Source: Nonomuraea purpurea
GTDB taxonomy: Bacteria; Actinomycetota; Actinomycetes; Streptosporangiales; Streptosporangiaceae
Assembly (NCBI RefSeq): GCF_042650645.1
Contig: NZ_JBHSBI010000010.1
Coordinates: 62,001 to 126,000 of the forward strand
Direction of reading: 5' to 3'
Length of the DNA: 64,000 nt
Below are positions 9,017-16,860 of the stretch, piece by piece. Made by a program: the position numbers and the translations under genes. The notes beneath the pieces were generated by a model that was given only the letters and a program-made list of their open reading frames with translations, ran no database searches and was not told the origin of the DNA. Each line of letters starts with the position of its first letter. Position 1 is the first letter of the stretch.

Positions 9017-9302
9017 TCAGGTGATGTGGTTGCCCAGTTCGGTGAGGGCTTTGGCGGCGTGGCTGATGGGGAAGCGCCGGCCGGCGGCGCGTAGTTCGGT
9101 CCATGTGCTTGGGTCGTGCTGCAGGGTTTGCAAGGTGAAGGCGGCCTCTGTCGGGTGGGTGCAATCGGTGGAGAGGGCGGTGTCGCCCGAGCGCCCGCTC
9201 GCGCGCCGCGTGCAGGTACGCCAGCATGGGCAGGGGCCGGTCGAAGCTGGAATGGACGTCGGTGGTCGCCACGATGCGCTCCAACGTGCGCCGCCCGCTC
9301 AT
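9017..9302 (-). pseudogene. Decayed metallophosphoesterase gene: N-terminal fragment fused out of frame to C-terminal fragment
   Basis: From ATG 9302 the frame reads MSGRRTLERIVATTDVHSS and then DRPLPMLAYLHAARER, which resembles the start of a calcineurin-like phosphoesterase with the DxH motif (TTDVH). After about 36 residues that frame turns into low-complexity Arg/His/Pro sequence. A +1 shift restores a plausible protein tail, SGDTALSTDCTHPTEAAFTL through HAAKALTELGNHIT, ending at TGA 9017. A normal member would be several hundred residues, so most of the catalytic core has been deleted as well as the frame lost. The start overlaps the MurA-like stop by ATGA, showing it was once translationally coupled to that gene. 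Confidence 0.65.
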
Positions 9303-10615
9303 ACGGCTGCCTCGGTGATGTCAGCGCCGAGTTGGCGCAGTTTGATCGGCAGCTCGGCGTGCCCCCGGCGCAGTTGCGCCATGCCTTTCACGACGGTGAA
9401 ACCCTCGGCTACCAGGCCGGCGATGATGAGGGTCGAACCTGTGCGGATGTCGTTGGCCGTCACCTCGGCGCCGACAAGCCGCTGCGGGCCGGAAAACCGG
9501 CAGTATGTTGCGGACAGCGGCTCGATGACGGCCCCGAGCCGGGCCAGTTGCGGGAGCAGGTTCCCGTGCCGGCCCGGGTTGATGGCGTCGGCGAACAGGT
9601 GCACGCCCGGGGTGCCGAGCGCCAGGACCATCAGCGACGGTTCGAAGTCGGCGTCCAGGCCGTTCGGAGCCAGTGAGGCGATCGCCCGCAGCGGCTGCCC
9701 GGTGAGCTGGGTGTCGATGGCCTGAACGGTGACGGTGTCGGCTCCGGCCTGTACGGGGATGCCGAGCCAGGTGAGCGCTTCCATGGCGGACAGGACGTCC
9801 GCGGCCCGTACGCCCTTGATCACCGCGCATCCTCTGGTGACCGCCACCGCGCAGGCGAGCGTGACCGCCTCAACCTTGTCGCCCGGCACCTCCCAGGCCA
9901 ACGAACCGCTCCCGCTGCCATAGGGCGGGGCCAGGTCAAGCGCGTCCTCGTCCGCACACGCGCCCCAACCGGCCGCCCGCAGTAACGCCATGATCTCGGT
10001 CACCTCTGGCGACAGGTTCGGCTGGAACAAGGTCAACGGGCAGCGATCGATCACCGCCCGCAGCATCGCGGCCAGGGTGGCGCCCCGCGATCGGAACGGC
10101 AGCTCAATCTCCACCGACCGCGGCCTGATCATGGCCCTGTACACCTGGTAACCCGCGCCGTCCAGGTGGACCTGGTCACCGAACGCCTCGTACACCCGGA
10201 AATGCAGGTCCATGCCCCGCTCTCCCACCGAGCACCCGCCGGGCCAGGGCAGGCGTGCCTGTCCGTGGGAGGCGAGGAGCGCCGGGACCAGGTAGTACGA
10301 CGCGCGGATCCGCGCCGCGTCGGGCAACTCCGGCGGTCGCCCGGCGGCGGAGACCGGCCGGATCACCACCTCTTCTGGGTTGGTGACCGCGCGGGTGACG
10401 CTGTAGCCGCATTCCTGGAGGAGGCTCAGCATGGTCCGTACGTCCTGGCATTGGGGCATGTTGCCCAGATGGACGAGCCGGCCCAGCGCCGCAGACGCCG
10501 CGATCAGCGGAAGCGCCGCGTTCTTCGATCCATCCACCCGAACGGTGCCGACCAGCGGGTCTCCGGGACGGATCGCGATCGTTTCGGCGACAGACAGAGC
10601 CGAGGACGTGGTCAT
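9299..10615 (-). CDS. MurA-like UDP-N-acetylglucosamine 1-carboxyvinyltransferase paralogue
   Basis: At 438 residues it matches the length of MurA, which transfers enolpyruvate from PEP to UDP-GlcNAc in the first step of peptidoglycan synthesis. Visible landmarks are VDGSKNAALPLIAASAAL (the Lys-Asn pair), PGGCSVGERGMDLHF (the loop Cys that reacts with PEP and fosfomycin), LDADFEPSLMVLALGTPG (the catalytic Asp region), and RTGSTLIIAGLVAEG. Motifs are looser than in housekeeping MurA, for example GERGMDLH in place of GxRPxDLH, so this is probably an accessory copy. ATG 10615 follows GGAAGG; an earlier in-frame start would run into the divergent promoter region. It faces the XRE-like gene at 10716 across about 100 bp. 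Confidence 0.85.
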   Translation of the reverse strand: MTTSSALSVAETIAIRPGDPLVGTVRVDGSKNAALPLIAASAALGRLVHLGNMPQCQDVRTMLSLLQECGYSVTRAVTNPEEVVIRPVSAAGRPPELPDAARIRASYYLVPALLASHGQARLPWPGGCSVGERGMDLHFRVYEAFGDQVHLDGAGYQVYRAMIRPRSVEIELPFRSRGATLAAMLRAVIDRCPLTLFQPNLSPEVTEIMALLRAAGWGACADEDALDLAPPYGSGSGSLAWEVPGDKVEAVTLACAVAVTRGCAVIKGVRAADVLSAMEALTWLGIPVQAGADTVTVQAIDTQLTGQPLRAIASLAPNGLDADFEPSLMVLALGTPGVHLFADAINPGRHGNLLPQLARLGAVIEPLSATYCRFSGPQRLVGAEVTANDIRTGSTLIIAGLVAEGFTVVKGMAQLRRGHAELPIKLRQLGADITEAAV

Positions 10616-10715
10616 CTGGGTTCCCTTCCGAGGCACGGCCACGGGTGCCGAGCGGGCAGGCTGAGAAAATTTCTGCTGACCCTCAGTAGATGGCCCACCG
10701 CAGTGCGTTGTCAGG

Positions 10716-11261
10716 ATGACAATGGGAGACATACGCGGACGCGATTGTCCGCGCCTCCGTCCGAGGAGAGACCCGCGATGTCACCCCCGGGATATCCCAC
10801 CGTGGGCCGAACGGCTGCGCACCGAGCGAGAGGCCCGGCTGTGGGACATCCCCGACATGGCACGTGAACTCCGCCACCTCGCGCCGGACTTGCCAGACAT
10901 CACACCCCTCACCCGAATGATCAGACGATGGGAGACCGGACGGCACCTTCCAGGCACCCGCTACCAACTCCTGTACGCGCGTAGCTTCGGCGTCTCATGC
11001 GACCGCCTCTTCGCCGGAACGCACACGCGGCTGGAAGTCGTTGGCCATGCGAGCCCGATGCGTGCCGGCGAGGTCGCGCGCTTCGGCGCATGGGCGGAAG
11101 CCACCAGCCTCGGCGGTCAAGATCAGGATTGTTCGGACAGCGGATGTTCAAGTGCCGGACAGGTCAATCACGTCGGCCTGTGGGTTAAGGGACGGCCCTC
11201 TGCACACCGATGGCGAGGACACCTAGGCGCTCCTTGTCAGGTGGATAGATGCTTCGGATGA
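10716..11261 (+). pseudogene. XRE-type regulator, frameshifted at its start and truncated
   Basis: The open frame encodes IPPWAERLRTEREARLWDIP, RELRHLAPDLPD and LTRMIRRWETGRHLPGTRYQLLYARSFGVSCDRLF. This is an HTH domain closely like that of the XRE-TPR protein at 11544-12857. The well-placed start (ATG 10778 after GGAGAG) is one base out of frame with it. Removing one C from the run CCCCC at 10784-10788 gives MSPRDIPPWAERL in frame. The in-frame ATG at 10716 lacks a good ribosome-binding site and adds an Arg-rich leader unlike the family. The expected TPR-like half is mostly missing: after GEVARFGAWAEATSLGG the sequence is unlike the family. The 3' end overlaps the convergent ASCH gene by 77 bp. 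Confidence 0.6.
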
Positions 11262-11547
11262 CCGAGAGCAGTTCCTGAGGGTTCTTGCCGAGGTCACCAC
11301 CGATTGCGATCGGGTCCTCGTGCTCCAGCATCTTCTCGAAGGAGGTGTACTGCGCCACTCGGACGACCCGCGTCGTCAGCCTCTCTTCGCCTGAGACGAA
11401 GTCGAGGTCCTGGCCAGGCTGGATCTTGCGCATGCTCGCGTACGCGACCCGTACCTCGACGGTTTTGACCCCTGACGCGATGAGCTCGAAGTACGGCTTG
11501 CGGATACGGAGTTCGCGTCGGGCGGGGGTGACGTCGGGCTCGCTCAT
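11185..11547 (-). CDS. ASCH domain protein
   Basis: The 120-residue protein is essentially one ASCH domain: RIRKPYFELIASGVKTVEVR near the N-terminus, then a basic strand KIQPGQDLDF, TRVVRVAQYTSFEKMLEHED, and the terminal PPDKERLGVLAIGV. ASCH domains have a PUA-like beta-barrel fold and bind RNA or modified nucleosides; some are N4-acetylcytidine amidohydrolases, and this size is close to those. ATG 11547 overlaps the stop of the XRE-TPR gene (ATGA), so the two are translationally coupled. The function in this pair is not known. The RNA or nucleoside-binding role is from the family, not from visible catalytic evidence. Confidence 0.85.
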   Translation of the reverse strand: MSEPDVTPARRELRIRKPYFELIASGVKTVEVRVAYASMRKIQPGQDLDFVSGEERLTTRVVRVAQYTSFEKMLEHEDPIAIGGDLGKNPQELLSVIRSIYPPDKERLGVLAIGVQRAVP

Positions 11548-12857
11548 GGTGCCGTTCCTACCCGCGTGGCGGCCAGAGCAGCTTGAAACTCTGCGGCCTG
11601 GCCGGTTCCGGGATATTTCGCGGCAAGGACGGCGTCCAGGTCGGCTGCCCGCGCCTGTACGGACGTGACCATCCGAGGTGAGCCCAGTGCGCGCAGCCCG
11701 TGTGCAAGCGCCTTATCGAGAGCTCCGAGGTGCACCAGCGCGATGCCCAGGTCCAGATGGGCGATCGCTTCGCGGCTGAGTGAGCGCTGGCCGGCCGGTG
11801 TCACCTCGTGGGCCCGGACTGCACGTTCGGCATAGTGACGTGCCTGCTCATAGTCGCCGAGCCAGAGGTAGGACGAAGCGGTGTAGGTGGTCATCGCATA
11901 GGCGGCCAAGGGTCCGGTGTCGGTGCCGTCCGGGCGGGCCGGAGTGCGGGCCGGCAGGGCGTTCCATAGGTTGTCGGCCTGTTGGTAAGTGTCTTGGAAG
12001 TCGTCGCGGTTGCCGAGCCGGGCATGGCCACGGGATGCCTGGGCGTACAGCCGTACCGCCAGCGGGTGACCGACGGGCACGCGGTTGAGGCCGCGCAGCG
12101 CGGCCGAGACGGCGCGTGACGGTTGGTCGGCATGCAGGGCGATGGAGGCCGTCGCGTCGGCCGCCCAGGCGCACAACTCGTCGTGTCCGGCCTGGTCGGC
12201 GTGCTCGAAGCAGTCGATGGCGTACGCCTCACCGGTCAAGGGGTCGCCCAGGTCGTGGGCCAGCCAAGCGAGGATCTCCGACAGCCACCCAGCGTAAACG
12301 AACAGCTCCCGCTGCTCCTTGAGGGTGTGCGTACCAGCGATGAGCTGGTCCACCCTGCGCCGATACAGGCGGGCTACCGGGAACAGCTCCACCGGGGGAC
12401 GCCGCGCGTAACTGCCGGCGATGTCACAGACCGCAGTGTGGAGGTGGTCCAGGGTGCCGCGGCCGACGGCGGAGGTGTTCGCACGGCGGGTGAACTCCAA
12501 CGCCTCGTCGGCAGCCTCACCCAACACCTGACCGAGCGTGGCGGCCAAGCCTAGTTTGAGTGCGTCGCGACGATTCGTGGATTCTTCCTCTTCCCGCGAA
12601 GTGTCTTCTTCCAGATTGTTCTCGTGGCAGCCGAACAGCATTCTCACATCACGGGAGAAAATGCGGCTATACAGCAGCCGGTAGCGCTCGGTCATCGTGG
12701 CGACCTTGCCGGACTCCCAGCGACGAATGGCGCGGACGAGCGAGTCGTGATCGGGGAGCGATTCGTCTCCGGCAGCCGCCCGTAGACGCCGGGCCGTGCT
12801 GTGCACGTCCCAGTCACGCGCCTGACGCTCATCCCGGATGCGCGCCGGCCAGTCCAT
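11544..12857 (-). CDS. XRE-family regulator with C-terminal TPR-like domain
   Basis: The 437-residue protein has an N-terminal HTH (WPARIRDERQARDWDVHSTARRLRAA, ending LVRAIRRWESGKV) and then a linker ending in EEESTNRRDALKLGLAATLG. A long helical region follows (residues about 140-430) with TPR-like pairs such as AGWLSEILAWLAHDLGD, SSYLWLGDYEQARHYAERAV and LDLGIALVHLGALDKALAHG. This layout is common in actinobacterial signalling regulators that sense a small molecule or peptide through the TPR part. Two ATGs, 12863 and 12857, are possible; AAGGTG is correctly spaced only for 12857. It is coupled to the ASCH gene by an ATGA overlap. Confidence 0.85.
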   Translation of the reverse strand: MDWPARIRDERQARDWDVHSTARRLRAAAGDESLPDHDSLVRAIRRWESGKVATMTERYRLLYSRIFSRDVRMLFGCHENNLEEDTSREEEESTNRRDALKLGLAATLGQVLGEAADEALEFTRRANTSAVGRGTLDHLHTAVCDIAGSYARRPPVELFPVARLYRRRVDQLIAGTHTLKEQRELFVYAGWLSEILAWLAHDLGDPLTGEAYAIDCFEHADQAGHDELCAWAADATASIALHADQPSRAVSAALRGLNRVPVGHPLAVRLYAQASRGHARLGNRDDFQDTYQQADNLWNALPARTPARPDGTDTGPLAAYAMTTYTASSYLWLGDYEQARHYAERAVRAHEVTPAGQRSLSREAIAHLDLGIALVHLGALDKALAHGLRALGSPRMVTSVQARAADLDAVLAAKYPGTGQAAEFQAALAATRVGTAP

Positions 12858-13328
12858 GGTCATCACCTTGCGAATGTCCGCAGACACGATACATTCCCTC
12901 GCCGTCGTTGATTGTCGTCCTTCACCGGCTTTCGGAACAATGACCGTCTCTTCGGCAGCAAAACGGCCAATGTGGAGCCAATCCATTCCAGCCCTTCCTC
13001 CGGAAGAGCGAAAGTTGGTCATGTTCCAGAGAATGTGCCGCTCGGAGCCTTGATCATGGCTTTGCTCAACCATACGCTACTCTTCGAGTTCGAGGAGTTG
13101 CTTGGAGTTAAGATGTGAACGGTTGTGGTGATTCGTGGTCGCGCCTTGGTGCTCCTGCTCGCCGAACCACCGACAGGAGACACGCCAGCGGTGCCCGCCC
13201 CGCCGCCGGCCAGGCGACTCACCAGCCCGGCCACCGCCAGCGGCGCCAGGTAGGCCAGGCAGGCTCGAGGCGGGTGTGGCCGGGGCCGGGAAGGGCGGTG
13301 GCCCGGGGCCCCGGAGGCGGCGGCTCGG
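12858..13328. other. Intergenic region upstream of the XRE-TPR gene and downstream of RNase D
   Basis: About 470 bp hold no convincing gene. The part nearest the XRE gene (12880-13130) is noticeably richer in A+T than its surroundings and should contain its promoter. An imperfect inverted repeat, CTCTTCGA-GT-TCGAGGAG with one mismatch, lies at 13080-13097. The part next to the RNase D stop (13260-13328) is an almost pure G/C block containing GCCCGGGGC-type self-complementary stretches and may act as a terminator. Short open frames here have poor codon patterns. Confidence 0.5.
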
Positions 13329-14555
13329 TTAGAGGTCGCCGCGCGATTCCAGGCGGGCCAGGGCCTTGGCGATGGGGTGGGCCGTCAGCGAGAGTTGCCA
13401 CTCCCGCGCCCCCAGTGCCCGCAGCCGCCCCGTCACACTCTCGTCGGTGATCTCGGCGGGCGGCTCCCACGTCAACCGCCGCACCGCGTCCGGCTGCAGC
13501 AGGTTCTCCGTGGGCATGTGGTGCTCCTCGGCCAGCGCCGCCACCACGGCGCGGGCGGCGGCGAGGCGTTTGGCGGCCGCCGGGTCGCGGTCGGCCCAGC
13601 GGTTGGGCGGCGGTGGCCCGTCGCCCGGGGTGCTGGGCTGTGGGAGCTGGTTGTCGGGGAGGCCGCGGGCCTTGGCGACGGCGGCGAGCCAGTCGCTCAT
13701 GTGGCGGCGGGCGCTGCGCCCGGTGAATGCTGAAATTTCGGTCAATGCCTTCTTGGTGCGCGGCCCCTCAAGCGCCGCCGTGACGATCGCGGCATCGGGC
13801 AGCACCCTGCCCGGCGCGAGATCGGCCTCCCTGGCGATCCGGTCACGCATGGTCCACAACTCGCGCACGATCGCCAGCGCCCGCACATTGCGGACTTTGT
13901 GGATGCCCGACGTACGCCGCCAAGGATCGGACCGGGGCGTCGGTGGCGGGGTGTTGAGCACGGCGGCGAACTCCTCGCGCGCCCACTCCAGCTTCCCGCT
14001 GTCGACCAGCTCCTGGTGGAGCGCGTCACGGAGCTCGACCAGCACCTCCACGTCGAGCGCCGCGTAGCGCAGCCAGTCTTCGGGCAGCGGCCTGGTGGAC
14101 CAGTCGGCCGCCGAGTGGCCCTTCTCCAGCCGCAGCCCGAGCACGGTCTCGACCATCGTGCCGAGCCCCACCCGCTCGTAGCCGAGCAGCCGCCCCGCCA
14201 GCTCGGTGTCGAACATCTCCCGAGGCCTGAACCCGACCTCCAGCAGGCAGGGCAGGTCTTGGGACGCGGCGTGCAGCACGATCTCGGCCCCGGCCACGGC
14301 CTCGTCGAGGGCGGACAGGTCGGGGCAGCCGATCGGGTCGACCAACGCGGTGCCCGCCCCGGCCCGGCGCAACTGGACGAGATAGGCACGGTTGCCGTAG
14401 CGGTAACCTGAGGCGCGCTCGGCGTCGACCGCGACGGGCCCCGTGCCGCGCGCGAACCGCCCCACGACTACGGCCAGCCCGTCGGCGTCCGCCACGACCG
14501 GCGGAATGCCCTCCCGTGGCTCCAGCAGCGGCTGGACTGTGCGTTCTTCTGTCAT
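13329..14555 (-). CDS. Ribonuclease D-like 3'-5' exonuclease with HRDC domain
   Basis: The 408-residue protein has a DEDDy exonuclease domain followed by HRDC. Exo I is PVAVDAERA (Asp44, Glu46), Exo II is VLHAASQDLPCL with FDTELAGRLLGYE, and Exo III is RYAALDVEVL with the Tyr and Asp. The HRDC domain at about 215-300 includes IVRELWTMRDRIAREADLAPGRVLPDAAIV. Homologues trim the 3' ends of tRNA and other stable RNAs. The layout, with this gene next to DUF3000 and hemE, is a conserved actinobacterial neighbourhood. ATG 14555 is the natural start. It is downstream of DUF3000 on the same strand, separated by 45 bp. Confidence 0.92.
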   Translation of the reverse strand: MTEERTVQPLLEPREGIPPVVADADGLAVVVGRFARGTGPVAVDAERASGYRYGNRAYLVQLRRAGAGTALVDPIGCPDLSALDEAVAGAEIVLHAASQDLPCLLEVGFRPREMFDTELAGRLLGYERVGLGTMVETVLGLRLEKGHSAADWSTRPLPEDWLRYAALDVEVLVELRDALHQELVDSGKLEWAREEFAAVLNTPPPTPRSDPWRRTSGIHKVRNVRALAIVRELWTMRDRIAREADLAPGRVLPDAAIVTAALEGPRTKKALTEISAFTGRSARRHMSDWLAAVAKARGLPDNQLPQPSTPGDGPPPPNRWADRDPAAAKRLAAARAVVAALAEEHHMPTENLLQPDAVRRLTWEPPAEITDESVTGRLRALGAREWQLSLTAHPIAKALARLESRGDL

Positions 14556-14600
14556 GAGTTCACCGACCTCATGACGCTGGTGCTGTCTTGACTGGTGCCC

Positions 14601-15197
14601 TCACTTCGTTCGGTCACTCTCCGGATCATCACGTCTGCGAGGCAGGGCGGACACATCGGGCGGGAGCGGCGGGATCCCCGCGGCCACGCACATGAGGTCG
14701 CACCAGGCGGCGACATGGCCGGAGAGGTCCTCTTCGGCGGGTGACCACGACGCCCGCAGTTCGAGCTCGGTCGTGACCGGATCGTCGGCTTTGTTACCGA
14801 ACCCCTCGGACACGGCTCTAGTCACGGTACCGCCAGCGGCGGAGTAGTCGGCTTGGTGGGCGTCAAGAGCCTCGGTCAGCCAGCTCCAGGCGACCGGCCC
14901 GAGCAAGGGATCGGAGGTGATCTCCGGCTCCATGTCGGCCCGGACGTAGGCCACCAACCGGAACGGGCCCTCCCAGCCGCGCTGCCCCTCGGGGTCGTAG
15001 AGCAGGATCAACCGGCCGACCGCGAGCTCGTCGTCGTCGCGGTAGACCGACGCGCCGATGGCCGCGGCGTAGGGGGCCAGCCGCTGTGGCGCAGGCAGGT
15101 CCTCCAGCTCGATCTCCGGCCTGACCCCGGCCAGCCGCAGGCTCTCCGCGGCACGCGTGAACGCGGCGGGAGGCGGAGGCTGGTCACCGAGGGTCAT
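14601..15197 (-). CDS. DUF3000 family protein
   Basis: The 198-residue product matches the DUF3000 family, which is widespread in actinobacteria and uncharacterised. Recognisable parts are AAESLRLAGVRPEIELEDLPAPQRLAPYAAAI, GRLILLYDPEGQRGWEGPFRLVAYVRAD and VTRAVSEGFG, plus a C-terminal ELRASWSP and AWCDLMCVAAGIPPLPP. ATG 15197 is preferred over an earlier in-frame ATG at 15248 because the family similarity begins at ESLRLAGV and the upstream residues are low-complexity. It is read in the same direction as the RNase D gene and probably in one transcript with it. The cellular role is unknown. Confidence 0.85.
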   Translation of the reverse strand: MTLGDQPPPPAAFTRAAESLRLAGVRPEIELEDLPAPQRLAPYAAAIGASVYRDDDELAVGRLILLYDPEGQRGWEGPFRLVAYVRADMEPEITSDPLLGPVAWSWLTEALDAHQADYSAAGGTVTRAVSEGFGNKADDPVTTELELRASWSPAEEDLSGHVAAWCDLMCVAAGIPPLPPDVSALPRRRDDPESDRTK

Positions 15198-15257
15198 AGC
15201 GGAAGCGTAGGTTGAGGATGGACGGAAGGGGACCACGGGGGTGCTCATCCTTCGTGA

Positions 15258-15467
15258 TCAAGCCGCTGCCGTAACGAGCTGGCGAACCGGTCGGGTGGAC
15301 TCTGGCGTACCGAGAATGATCGCGTAACCGCACGCGACGCAGGCCCATTCGGGGCACTGGCCCTGCTCGTGCCCGTCGAAGCACGGAGGCTGCTCGAACA
15401 GCCGCTCACCGGCGCAGGAAGCGCAGCGCTCACTGCGGCGCTCTGGGGAACTCCACAACGCGGTCAT
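15258..15467 (-). CDS. Small zinc-ribbon-like protein
   Basis: This 69-residue protein contains two CxxC pairs, CASC near residue 16 and CVAC near residue 41, so it can form one zinc ribbon. Between them lies CFDGHEQGQCPEW with two further Cys. The N-terminus MTALWSSPERRSERCASC and the tail PESTRPVRQLVTAAA look structured by the Cys positions. ATG 15467 follows GAAAGG. The same strand continues with DUF3000 60 bp downstream. I do not recognise a function; small zinc ribbons of this kind often bind nucleic acid or modulate the transcription machinery, which is only a general inference. Confidence 0.65.
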   Translation of the reverse strand: MTALWSSPERRSERCASCAGERLFEQPPCFDGHEQGQCPEWACVACGYAIILGTPESTRPVRQLVTAAA

Positions 15468-15797
15468 CGCAACGGGGCCTTTCTTCGTGTCGTGGCTCCG
15501 ACGTTGGCACGAGCCGCTGACAATTCCCCGCAACGCGCTCGGCGTGTCCCGAAAGTGGTCGCTGAATCGGTGCCGCGCGGTGGGTTGGCGAACATTTGGC
15601 CCAGTCGAGACCGGCTCGCTGGTCCGCCATGGGGTGTGTTCGACCCGTGTACGATGCCTACGCCGAGCAGACCGGTAAACCTTCATCCGACTATCTGATC
15701 ATGATTTGGGGCCTCCAATGGAGGTTTTTCCGACACCTCGCGCCATCGCGTCCGGGCCACGGTGAGGACCGGCCCCCGGACGTGGCACCCTTGTGGA
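15468..15797. other. Divergent intergenic region between the zinc-ribbon gene and hemE
   Basis: These 330 bp contain no credible gene. A small hairpin followed by five T residues on the plus strand, CCTCC-AAT-GGAGG-TTTTT, sits at about 15712-15727. It lies about 70 bp before the hemE start codon and looks like a weak intrinsic terminator or attenuator. A TACGAT at 15651-15656 could be a -10 element for rightward transcription, but no matching -35 is visible. The rest shows no clear signal. Confidence 0.4.
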
Positions 15798-16826
15798 GTG
15801 AACCTCGACGACTCGGCCTTCCTGCGCGCCTGCCGCCGCCAGCCCGTCCCGCACACTCCGGTCTGGTACATGCGCCAGGCCGGGCGGTCGCTGCCGGAAT
15901 ACCTGAAGATCCGCGAGGGCGTGCCGATGCTCACCGCCTGCGCGACGCCCGACATGATCGTCGAGATCACCCTGCAGCCGGTCCGCCGCTACGGCGTCGA
16001 CGCGGCCGTCTTCTTCAGCGACATCGTGGTCCCGCTCAAGGCCATCGGCATCGACCTCGACATCAAGCCGGGCGTCGGCCCCGTCGTGGCCGACCCGATC
16101 CGCGACGCCAGGGGCCTGGAGGCGCTGCGCCCGCTTGAGCCCGACGACGTCTCCTACGTCACCGAGTCCATCAGGGCCCTGACCGGCGAGCTGGGCGGCA
16201 CGCCGCTCATCGGCTTCGCCGGGGCGCCGTTCACGCTCGGGTCCTACCTGATCGAGGGCGGCCCGTCCAAGAACCACGACCACACCAAGGCCATGATGTA
16301 CGGCGCCCCCAAGCTGTGGCACGCCCTGATGGAACGCCTGACGGCCATCGTCCTGGAGCACCTGCGCCTCCAGGTCGCGGCGGGCGCCTCGGCCGTGCAA
16401 CTCTTCGACTCCTGGGTGGGGGCGGTCGCGCCGGCCGACTACCGCGAGTTCATCCTGCCCCACACCAGGCGCATCTTCGAGGGCATCGAGGGCGTCCCGC
16501 GCATCCACTTCGGCGTCGGCACCGGCGAACTGCTCGGCGTGCTCGGCGAGGCGGGGGCCGACGTGGTGGGCGTCGACTGGCGGGTGCCGCTCGACGAGGC
16601 GGCCCGCCGGGTCGGCCCCGGCAAGGCGCTGCAGGGCAATCTCGACCCGACCATCCTGCTGGCCCCGTGGGAGGTGGTCGAGCGCAGGGCCCGCGAGGTG
16701 CTGCGGCAGGGCGCGGCGGCCGAGGGCCACGTGTTCAACCTCGGCCACGGCGTGCTGCCCTCGACGGATCCCGACCAGCTCAAGCGCCTGACCGACCTCG
16801 TCCACGAGGCCGGCTCAAGCGCCTGA
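15798..16826 (+). CDS. hemE: Uroporphyrinogen decarboxylase
   Basis: The 342-residue enzyme converts uroporphyrinogen III to coproporphyrinogen III by four decarboxylations. The family signatures are clear: PVWYMRQAGRSLPEYLKIRE near the N-terminus, FFSDIVVPLKAIG, FAGAPFTLGSYLIEGGPSK, and GVDWRVPLDEAARRVG. The start is GTG 15798, at the family's usual N-terminus; an ATG at 15762 would add an unlikely leader. It precedes cgoX and chdC (with the convergent DUF4349 gene between), the set used for haem in actinobacteria. The 3' end is unusual: the last 35 bp have been duplicated just after, and the stop codon lies inside the second copy. Confidence 0.97.
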   Translation: MNLDDSAFLRACRRQPVPHTPVWYMRQAGRSLPEYLKIREGVPMLTACATPDMIVEITLQPVRRYGVDAAVFFSDIVVPLKAIGIDLDIKPGVGPVVADPIRDARGLEALRPLEPDDVSYVTESIRALTGELGGTPLIGFAGAPFTLGSYLIEGGPSKNHDHTKAMMYGAPKLWHALMERLTAIVLEHLRLQVAAGASAVQLFDSWVGAVAPADYREFILPHTRRIFEGIEGVPRIHFGVGTGELLGVLGEAGADVVGVDWRVPLDEAARRVGPGKALQGNLDPTILLAPWEVVERRAREVLRQGAAAEGHVFNLGHGVLPSTDPDQLKRLTDLVHEAGSSA

Positions 16827-16860
16827 CGGACCTCGTCCGTGAGGCCGGCTCAAGCGCCTG
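16779..16860. repeat. 35-bp tandem duplication across the hemE stop codon
   Basis: Two near-identical 35-bp units start at 16779 and 16814, followed by the first 12 bases of a third at 16849. They differ by three substitutions. Because 35 is not a multiple of three, the copy changes the frame: the hemE TGA (16824-16826) is read in unit two, while the stop of the convergent DUF4349 gene (16850-16852) lies in the partial third unit. Confidence 0.85.

Noticed and set aside
13019..13450. Several short open frames in the gap upstream of the XRE-TPR gene.
   Set aside because: They have no good start signals and low-complexity, Pro/Arg-rich sequence.
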